This document shows positions 1-5,575 of a stretch of 7,160 bases of DNA, piece by piece. Source of the DNA: Chloroflexota bacterium (GTDB lineage: Bacteria > Chloroflexota > Anaerolineae > Fen-1058); assembly GCA_016219235.1 (NCBI GenBank), contig JACRBO010000216.1, positions 1-7,160 of the forward strand, in the 5' to 3' direction. Numbering within the stretch: the first letter of the stretch is position 1; each line of letters opens with the position of its first letter. The notes beneath the pieces are model-generated. The model was not told the DNA's origin, did not search any database, and saw only the letters and a program-made list of their open reading frames with translations. Both the position numbers and the translations under genes were made by a program.

Positions 1-349
1 GACGTTCGCTTATCCCTATGGCTATTACAGTCCGGCAGTGCGTGAGTTAGTGCAGGCCGCCGGGTTCACCTCAGCCTGCGCAGTCAAGCATGCGCTGAGC
101 ACCACGACCGATGATCGCTTTGCGTTGGCGCGGATCATCATCTCGCCGCAGACCGATGTTGAGCGTCTGGCCGATCTGCTGGCGGGCCGCAACTTGCGCA
201 TTGCGCCGGCCGGGGAGCAGCTCTGGACGAAAGTGTGGCGGCTGATTCGGCGGCTGCGATGGCGTTTGACGCCAGCGCACATGGCTGACCTGTCAGGCAA
301 GACGCGGCTTCAGACCATCCTGTCACGCTTCAATCAATGGCTGGCCTGA
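1..349 (+). CDS. Polysaccharide deacetylase (NodB-type), C-terminal part; 5' end outside window
   Basis: The reading frame is open from the first bases (first full codon at base 2) to the TGA at 347-349, giving about 115 residues. The start lies upstream of the window. The first visible residues, TFAYPYGYYSPAVRELVQAA, followed by GFTSACAV, match the late conserved part of NodB-homology carbohydrate esterases (family CE4), where the F-x-[YP]-P-[YF]-G loop is followed by a helix and the 'AGF..A.T' strand. These enzymes remove N- or O-acetyl groups from polysaccharides, usually outside the cytoplasm. The metal-binding Asp-His-His motifs would lie upstream and cannot be checked. The last 60 or so residues (from about LLAGRNLRIAP) are a basic, arginine-rich tail that I do not recognise as a domain. 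Its stop lies inside the next gene (13-base overlap), which suggests translational coupling. An internal GTG at 38 is not a plausible start because the conserved frame extends upstream of it. Confidence 0.8.
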   Translation, partial: TFAYPYGYYSPAVRELVQAAGFTSACAVKHALSTTTDDRFALARIIISPQTDVERLADLLAGRNLRIAPAGEQLWTKVWRLIRRLRWRLTPAHMADLSGKTRLQTILSRFNQWLA

Positions 350-1440
350 CGGCTTTACCGGCCGCCCTGGAGCGGAAAGCCGATCGGCTGCAGGCACAGG
401 CGTTTACGGTCATCAGTCCCGCGCCGCGCGCGTGGTGGGGCGAAGTGCTCACAGTTGATCCGGATGCGATCGTGTCTCAGACGCCGACCTGGCTCGACTG
501 CCTCTGCGCGACTGGCGATTACGCGGATGCGAGCCGCGCGTATGAGTGGCCCGACGGGCGGCGATTGTTGCTGCCGATGGTGCGGCGACGGCACTGGCCG
601 GCGGCGCTGACGATGCAGGCCTCGCAGCCCGACGGCTGGGGCATCGGCGGGCTGCTGGGGACGCAGGCCATCACACGCGATGATGTGACCGCGGTGATGA
701 CTGACCTGCTTCAGCAAGGCGCTCTGCGCACATGCATCCGGCCTAATCCTTTGTCGGGCGCGATCTGGACCGCGGCGCAGCTACCCGGCGTGCAGGTCAT
801 TCCGCGCCTGGCGCACGTGCTCGATCTGAGCGGCGGTTTCGATCGAGTCTGGACGCAGCGCTTTAGCAGCGCCACGCGCAACAAGATTCGGAAGGCGGAA
901 CGATCGGGCCTGGTCGTCGAATGTGATACGACGGGTCGCCTGGTACCGATCTTCTATGGCCTGTTCCTGCAATCGATCGAGCGCTGGGCGCAGCAGCAGC
1001 ATGAACCGCCGGCGCTGGCGCGCTGGCGGGCCACTCGACGCGATCCGCTGCGCAAGTTTCAGCTGCTCGCTCAGCAGTTGGGCGAGGCGTGCCGCATCCG
1101 GGTGGCGTGGCTCGATCGACAACCGGTCGCGGCGATGATGGTGCTGCAAGATAAAAACGCGCACTACACCCGCGGGGCGATGGACAAAACGTTAGCGACC
1201 TCGACCCGCGCGAACGATCTGTTGCAGCGACTCGCGATCGAAGATGCCTGCCGGGCAGGCTGTCGCACTTATCATATGGGCGAGTCGGGCGTATCGACGA
1301 CGCTGGCTAACTTCAAAGAACGCTTTGGCGCGGAAGCCTGCTCGTATGCAGAGTATCGAGTGGAACGCTGGCCCATTACGCAGATCGATCGGCGGCTGCG
1401 CGGTCTGGTGAAGCGCCTGATAGGCTTTAGAGATGTCTAG
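337..1440 (+). CDS. FemAB/GNAT-like acyltransferase (BioF2-like acetyltransferase domain)
   Basis: The protein has 367 residues. The fold is suggested by family-typical stretches: an N-terminal half resembling the first GNAT-like lobe (about residues 24-160, with a substrate-recognition part around WLDCL and GWGIGGLLG), then RNKIRKAERSGL (181-192), the strand VAWLDRQPVAAMMVL (256-270), and the C-terminal HMGESGVSTTLANFKERFGAE (313-333), whose 'FK.RFGA' ending is typical of FemAB-like Acetyltransf_6 proteins. No signal peptide or membrane segment is seen, so it should be cytoplasmic. Such proteins transfer an acyl or aminoacyl group to an amine; in exopolysaccharide clusters they often sit beside a polysaccharide deacetylase, as here, but their substrate is mostly unknown. 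The ATG at 337 overlaps the previous gene by 13 bases and has no clear Shine-Dalgarno sequence, which fits coupled translation. The residues before about 24 are not conserved-looking, so a slightly later start is possible. Confidence 0.8.
   Translation: MAGLTALPAALERKADRLQAQAFTVISPAPRAWWGEVLTVDPDAIVSQTPTWLDCLCATGDYADASRAYEWPDGRRLLLPMVRRRHWPAALTMQASQPDGWGIGGLLGTQAITRDDVTAVMTDLLQQGALRTCIRPNPLSGAIWTAAQLPGVQVIPRLAHVLDLSGGFDRVWTQRFSSATRNKIRKAERSGLVVECDTTGRLVPIFYGLFLQSIERWAQQQHEPPALARWRATRRDPLRKFQLLAQQLGEACRIRVAWLDRQPVAAMMVLQDKNAHYTRGAMDKTLATSTRANDLLQRLAIEDACRAGCRTYHMGESGVSTTLANFKERFGAEACSYAEYRVERWPITQIDRRLRGLVKRLIGFRDV
1246..1260 (+). repeat. 15-bp palindrome inside the acyltransferase gene
   Basis: GCCTGCC (1246-1252), one G, then its exact reverse complement GGCAGGC (1254-1260). 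It is G+C rich and could form a tight hairpin in RNA, but it is inside a gene, lacks a T-tract and is not a terminator. Chance in G+C-rich coding sequence is the simplest explanation. Confidence 0.4.
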
Positions 1441-1453
1441 CCAACCGCCTGGT

Positions 1454-1460
1454 GGAGGAG
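1454..1460 (+). promoter_or_regulatory. Shine-Dalgarno sequence GGAGGAG for the methyltransferase gene
   Basis: GGAGGAG lies six bases before the GTG at 1467 and is the strongest ribosome binding site in the window. It decides the start: the longer in-frame candidate GTG at 1452 overlaps this sequence and has no site of its own. The other genes rely on overlap or very short spacing instead, so this gene may be translated more independently of its upstream neighbour. Confidence 0.75.
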
Positions 1461-1466
1461 TACACT

Positions 1467-2240
1467 GTGACTATCAGAACACTGGTTCAACGCGGCATTG
1501 ACGAACTTCAATTCCGGTTCGATGCCTTTCCCACGCTGCTGTATCAGCCGCTGCCGTGGCTGGGTCTGACGACGGCCAAACGCGGTGAAGGAACCGAGGC
1601 GCGCTGGGCGGCGATCGAATCGGCCATCGACGATCTGGCGATCGATTCGGCGCTGGACGTAGGCTGCAATGTCGGCTACTTTTGTTTCTCGCTGGCTTTC
1701 AAGGGCATTTCCACGCTCGGCATCGATCTGGACGATCGCTTTCTCAGGATTGCGCAGCGGGCCGCGCGCAAGCTCAACGTGGCCGGGGTCGCATTCTGCA
1801 ACCTGGCAATCAATCGCGACACAGTGCGGCTCCTGCCGGAAGTTGATCTGGTCCTGCTGCTGTCGGTGTGGCATCACTGGGTGCGCGCCTACGGCCTGGG
1901 GGCAGCCAGTGAACTGCTGACCGCCGTCTGGGCCAAATCACAACGCGTGTTGTTCTTTGAAACGGGCGAAGCCGAGATGCCGCCCGAATTTGGACTGTCG
2001 ATGTTAAAGTCTTCGCCACGCGACTGGCTGGCCGATTATTTGCAGGCGATGTGCGCCCACTCCACCGTGGAGTGGCTCGGCGCTTTCAAGGCGTTTGCGC
2101 CGCAGGGCGATGAATCGCGGAAGGTTGTGTACCGGAATCTGTTCAAGGTCACGCGCGCCGGCGACGAGTCGATTGAATCGTCGAACGCCCTCGCCGGCGT
2201 GACACAGCGGCGAGTCGAAGTTCGCGGCTTCGGCCGGTAA
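1467..2240 (+). CDS. Class I SAM-dependent methyltransferase
   Basis: The protein has 257 residues counted from the GTG at 1467, chosen because GGAGGAG ends six bases upstream; a GTG at 1452 would add five residues. A Rossmann-type methyltransferase core is clear: motif I LDVGCNVGYF at about 63-72 binds S-adenosylmethionine, the acidic end of strand 2 is IDLD at about 86-89, and the strand 4 region reads VDLVLLLSVWHHW. The VWHHW stretch recalls the 'S.[FLW]HH' of the Methyltransf_9/DUF1698-like group. There is no signal or membrane segment, so it is cytoplasmic. The acceptor cannot be read from sequence; in this operon O-methylation of a sugar or of a lipid-linked intermediate is the reasonable guess. 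The last 25 or so residues, after the final strand (VVYRNLFKVTR), are a polar tail without recognisable motifs. It is separated by 26 bases from the acyltransferase gene, and its TAA directly abuts the next candidate start. Confidence 0.85.
   Translation: MTIRTLVQRGIDELQFRFDAFPTLLYQPLPWLGLTTAKRGEGTEARWAAIESAIDDLAIDSALDVGCNVGYFCFSLAFKGISTLGIDLDDRFLRIAQRAARKLNVAGVAFCNLAINRDTVRLLPEVDLVLLLSVWHHWVRAYGLGAASELLTAVWAKSQRVLFFETGEAEMPPEFGLSMLKSSPRDWLADYLQAMCAHSTVEWLGAFKAFAPQGDESRKVVYRNLFKVTRAGDESIESSNALAGVTQRRVEVRGFGR
2057..2075 (+). repeat. 19-bp palindrome inside the methyltransferase gene
   Basis: The nine bases CCACTCCAC (2057-2065) are followed by a single C and then by the exact reverse complement GTGGAGTGG (2067-2075). 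It lies within coding sequence for HSTVEW, and the opposite strand also spells HSTVEW in one frame. Whether it has any role is unknown. Confidence 0.55.
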
Positions 2241-3173
2241 GTGAACTCGCTCATGCGCAAATTCCTGGCCATAGTCAGTCTATGGATGATCAGCCTCTCG
2301 CTCGATGGTTGCCTGTCGCAAGGCCTGGTTCAACATATTCCGATCATGATCCCGGCCCGGCCAACACCCGCGCCGACGCCCACGGCCATACCGCCCGTCA
2401 CGCCGATCGGGCAGATCGGCGGGTGGGATCTGATCTTCAGTGATGAATTTAACGGGACGGCGCTCAATACCGGCCGGTGGACGACCTGTTACTGGTGGGG
2501 CAAGCAGGGTTGTACGATCGCCACCAACCATGAACTGGAATGGTATCAACCCGATCAAGTCCTGGTGGCCGACGGCGTGCTTCGACTGCGAGCGCAGCCG
2601 CGCACGCAGACAGCCTCTGATGGAAAAGTCTATGACTATACTTCCGGGGTCATTACGTCAGGCCGCGCCAGCTATGACCGAACGCAGCCGGTCAAGTTTT
2701 CGTTCACGTATGGTTACGCGGAGATTCGAGCGAAGATTCCAACGGGCAAGGGTCTGTGGCCGGCCTTCTGGCTGTTGCCGATCGATCACACTTCGCGGCC
2801 CGAGATCGATGTGATGGAGATCATCGGCGATGAACCGCAGGTCGTTCATCTGCGCCTTCACTATCTCACGGCCGACGGTGAGCGCGGCGATAAGGGCGGC
2901 AAATGGATCGGCCCCGATTTCTCCGCAGGCTGGCACACTTTCGCCATCAACTGGCAGCCGCAGGCGCTGGTCTGGTACGTCGACGGCGTCGAGCGTTGGC
3001 GTTACACGGACCAGGCCACGATTCCAGCGGAGCCGATGTACCTGCTGGCGAATCTGGCGGTGGGCGGCGACTGGCCAGGCGCACCGGATGCCTCGACTCA
3101 GTTTCCGAGTGACTATCAGATCGATTACGTGCGGGTGTGGCAAACAGACGCAGCCGCCCGGCCGGCGAATTGA
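2241..3173 (+). CDS. Family 16 glycoside hydrolase, predicted surface lipoprotein
   Basis: The protein has 310 residues from GTG 2241, or 306 from ATG 2253, which gives a cleaner signal peptide beginning MRKF; neither start has a good ribosome binding site. The N-terminus is a short basic stretch, a hydrophobic core (about 7-21) and LDGC with Cys24, a plausible lipobox though Asp at position -2 is atypical. A Pro/Thr/Ala linker follows (about 38-56). The GH16 domain spans about 60-302: SDEFNGTALNTGRW at the start, KGLWPAFWLLP (170-180), and the catalytic motif EIDVME with nucleophile Glu188, Asp190 and acid/base Glu193. The concluding DYQIDYVRVW is typical of the family. Cys83 and Cys91 could form a disulfide. 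GH16 enzymes cleave (or transglycosylate) beta-1,3/1,4-glucans or galactans; the exact substrate is not predictable here. Beside a flippase and decorating enzymes, a role in trimming or releasing the secreted polysaccharide is likely, by analogy with endoglycanases encoded in other exopolysaccharide clusters; nutrient glucan degradation is the alternative. Confidence 0.9.
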   Translation: MNSLMRKFLAIVSLWMISLSLDGCLSQGLVQHIPIMIPARPTPAPTPTAIPPVTPIGQIGGWDLIFSDEFNGTALNTGRWTTCYWWGKQGCTIATNHELEWYQPDQVLVADGVLRLRAQPRTQTASDGKVYDYTSGVITSGRASYDRTQPVKFSFTYGYAEIRAKIPTGKGLWPAFWLLPIDHTSRPEIDVMEIIGDEPQVVHLRLHYLTADGERGDKGGKWIGPDFSAGWHTFAINWQPQALVWYVDGVERWRYTDQATIPAEPMYLLANLAVGGDWPGAPDASTQFPSDYQIDYVRVWQTDAAARPAN

Positions 3174-3176
3174 GCA

Positions 3177-5564
3177 ATGTTTAATGATGGGTCGTTAAGC
3201 ATGTCTGCTTTCACGCGACGATTGGCCGCGCTCCACTTCGAGCGATTCATCGATCACCTGCGGACGCCGTTGTATCGCAATGGTTACGCGCTGGTCTTTA
3301 GCTCGGCGGTCACTTCGGCGCTGGGGCTGGTGTACTGGATCCTCGCGGCGCGGTATTACACCACGGAGGTGATCGGCCTGAATGCGGCGGCGCTGTCGGC
3401 CATGATGTTTATCTCGAACCTGTCGCAGTTGAATTTGATGAATGCGCTCAATCGCTTTGTGCCTACCGCCGGCCGGACGACGGCCCGATTGGTAGGCTCG
3501 GCTTACATCATCAGCGCGCTGGTCGCAGGCGCGGCCAGTCTGATTTTTGTCCTGGGCGTCCGGGTGTGGACACCGACGCTGGAAGCGTTTGTGTCGGGGT
3601 TTGGCGGGTGGTTCGTGGTGGCCACAGCGATGTGGTGTATTTTTGTGCTGCAAGACAGCGCGCTGACGGGTCTGCGTCAGACCACCTGGGTGCCGATCGA
3701 GAATCTGGTGTTTGCAATCGGCAAGGCGATTTTGCTGGTGGCATTGGCGGCTGCGCTGCCGCGCTATGGCGTGCTGGCCTCGTGGATCATTCCGTTGATC
3801 GCGATCAGTGTGCCGCTGAACTGGCTGATCTTTCGACACCTGATCCCGCGGCACGTCCAGACCACCGCTCAAGTCGCGGCGCCGGGCGGGTGGAGACAGA
3901 TCGCGCGCTATGTCGCCGGTGATTACGTCAGTTCACTCGCATGGATCGCCACCGTCAACGTAATGCCGCTCGTCGTCGTGGAGCAGCTCGGCGCGACCGC
4001 CAACGCCTATTTTTATTTGAGTTGGACCGTCGCCTATACCCTGTATCTGATCAGCCGCAACATGGGCATGTCGCTCATTGCGGAAGCCGCGCTGGAGCCG
4101 GATCGACTGTATGCCTACAGTTACCGGGTGCTGATCCAGACGGCGCGCCTGCTCGTCCCGATTGTAACGGTGCTCGTTATGGGGGCGCCGCTCATTTTGC
4201 AGATATTCGGCAGGAACTATGCCGCCGACAGCACGACGCTGCTGCGCCTGTTAAGTCTGTCGGCGCTGCCGCAGATGGTGATTGCCCTGTATCTGAGCAT
4301 CGCCCGCGTGCAGCGCCGCATGATGGCGATTGTGGTGGTTCAGGGCGCGCAGTGCGCGCTGGTGATTGGGCTGGGGAGTTGGCTGTTGGAGCGGAGCGGC
4401 CTCGACGGGCTGGGCTGGGCGTGGCTGATCGCTCAGACGAGCGTGGCGGTGGTTTTGCTGTTTACGGAACTGCGGGCAGCCTGGCTGGTAAACCTGCCAT
4501 TGGGCAATCTGTGGCGGGTGCTGGCCGCGCCACGCCGGTGGTGGCAGGCGCGAGACAATCACCGCCGCGCGGCCGAAGCCACCGAGTTAATGCGGACCGT
4601 CGCATCAACGATCGCCTTGACGACGGAGCCGGATCCGACGACGACGTGGAATGTGCAAGACTTGATCGGGTCGTTGAACGATATGACCGTCGCCAATCTG
4701 GGACCGATCGACCAGCCGCCGACCGCGATCCTGAAGCTGGCTCATTCTGAGCGTGCGGCAATGAATCTGAAAACGCAGGTCAAAGTGCTTACGCGGCTGC
4801 GGGCTGATTCGCGGCTCGACGGACTAACGGCGTTGATGCCGGCCATCTTGACGAGCGGCGAAGCCGCCGACCGGTTTTATCTTATCGAGCGACACCTGCC
4901 CGGCATTGACGGCCGCCATTTGCTGGGCAATGTGACCCTGCGGACCTGTTTGCAGGCGGCTGCGGCTAATACCATCGCGCAACTCCACCGGGCAACAGCG
5001 TCGACGGCGTTCGTCAATGATGACCTGTTGACCCGCTGGATCGATCGGCCCTTGCAGGCGATCCGGCCGGTTGCGATCCGGCACGATCGAGCGGGTGAAG
5101 GCGCGCGCGCACTCGATCGGTTGGCCGCCGAATTGAAGAGTTCGCTCATGGGGCGGCGGGTGTCGGTCAGTTGGATTCACGGTGACTACATGCCCGGCAA
5201 TATTCTGGCGACCGCCGACGGCGCGCGGTTGACGGGCATCGTCGATTGGGATCTGGCCGCCGCCGGTGAGTTGCCGCAATTGGACTTGATGCACTTCCTG
5301 TTGTCGATGCGGATGCTGGTCGAGAATCGCGAGATGGGCGACGTGGTGCGCGAACTGTTGACGCGGGAGAAATGGACGACGCAGGAGTTGGATATATTGA
5401 TCGAGGCGCAGGCGGCGTTGCCCGGCGAAGTGGTTGAAACGCGAACGCTGATTCTGCTGAGCTGGCTGCGGCATATCGCGCGGAATCTGACCAAGTCCGA
5501 TCGGTATGCGGGCAACTGGTTGTGGCTGACGAAAAATGTCGAGGGTGTGCTGCATCACATCTGA
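3177..5564 (+). CDS. Polysaccharide flippase (MOP/Wzx-like) fused to APH-like kinase domain
   Basis: The protein has 795 residues, against about 400-500 for an ordinary flippase. Residues about 35-435 contain roughly twelve hydrophobic segments, beginning YALVFSSAVTSALGLVYWIL with the following TTEVIGLNAA typical of Wzx/MOP-family lipid-linked oligosaccharide flippases. A charged, Arg-rich linker (about 450-475) leads to a soluble C-terminal domain resembling aminoglycoside/choline kinases: AILKLA with the likely ATP-binding Lys520, the Brenner-type loop HGDYMPGNIL with catalytic Asp670 and Asn675, and IVDWD with metal-binding Asp690. These key residues are intact, so it may be active rather than a pseudokinase. 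At the helix-C position where related kinases often carry Glu, the sequence LKTQVKVL has Gln, which may reduce activity or be normal for this subgroup. The kinase part would lie in the cytoplasm if the bundle has an even number of helices and its N-terminus is inside. Start: ATG 3177 lies three bases after the previous stop; ATG 3201 (MSAFTRR) is an alternative that loses only eight unconserved residues. Substrate of the kinase is unknown. Confidence 0.85.
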   Translation: MFNDGSLSMSAFTRRLAALHFERFIDHLRTPLYRNGYALVFSSAVTSALGLVYWILAARYYTTEVIGLNAAALSAMMFISNLSQLNLMNALNRFVPTAGRTTARLVGSAYIISALVAGAASLIFVLGVRVWTPTLEAFVSGFGGWFVVATAMWCIFVLQDSALTGLRQTTWVPIENLVFAIGKAILLVALAAALPRYGVLASWIIPLIAISVPLNWLIFRHLIPRHVQTTAQVAAPGGWRQIARYVAGDYVSSLAWIATVNVMPLVVVEQLGATANAYFYLSWTVAYTLYLISRNMGMSLIAEAALEPDRLYAYSYRVLIQTARLLVPIVTVLVMGAPLILQIFGRNYAADSTTLLRLLSLSALPQMVIALYLSIARVQRRMMAIVVVQGAQCALVIGLGSWLLERSGLDGLGWAWLIAQTSVAVVLLFTELRAAWLVNLPLGNLWRVLAAPRRWWQARDNHRRAAEATELMRTVASTIALTTEPDPTTTWNVQDLIGSLNDMTVANLGPIDQPPTAILKLAHSERAAMNLKTQVKVLTRLRADSRLDGLTALMPAILTSGEAADRFYLIERHLPGIDGRHLLGNVTLRTCLQAAAANTIAQLHRATASTAFVNDDLLTRWIDRPLQAIRPVAIRHDRAGEGARALDRLAAELKSSLMGRRVSVSWIHGDYMPGNILATADGARLTGIVDWDLAAAGELPQLDLMHFLLSMRMLVENREMGDVVRELLTREKWTTQELDILIEAQAALPGEVVETRTLILLSWLRHIARNLTKSDRYAGNWLWLTKNVEGVLHHI

Positions 5565-5575
5565 CCGATCTGAAA

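Noticed and set aside
1246..1260. The G+C-rich hairpin as a possible transcription terminator
   Set aside because: It sits well inside the acyltransferase reading frame and is not followed by a T-run.
1611..1651. Near-identical 14-base direct repeat (GCGATCGAATCGGC and GCGATCGATTCGGC, 13 of 14 matching)
   Set aside because: It encodes similar Ala-Ile-Glu/Asp-Ser stretches and contains the locally common CGATCG; only two copies, so no evidence for a repeat element.
3195..3872. A 225-codon minus-strand open frame opposite the flippase N-terminus
   Set aside because: The composition (Arg, Gln, His) reflects the complement of hydrophobic codons on the other strand; no motif found.
3941..4750. 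A long + strand open frame (269 codons) in a different frame inside the flippase gene
   Set aside because: It is arginine-, alanine- and glycine-rich low-complexity protein with no recognisable domain, lying over a well-supported membrane protein; a typical shadow in G+C-rich DNA.
5084..5564. The HGD....N and IVDWD motifs as an aminoglycoside resistance gene
   Set aside because: The domain is fused in frame to a flippase in a polysaccharide operon; the motifs show only the broad kinase fold and do not indicate antibiotic resistance.
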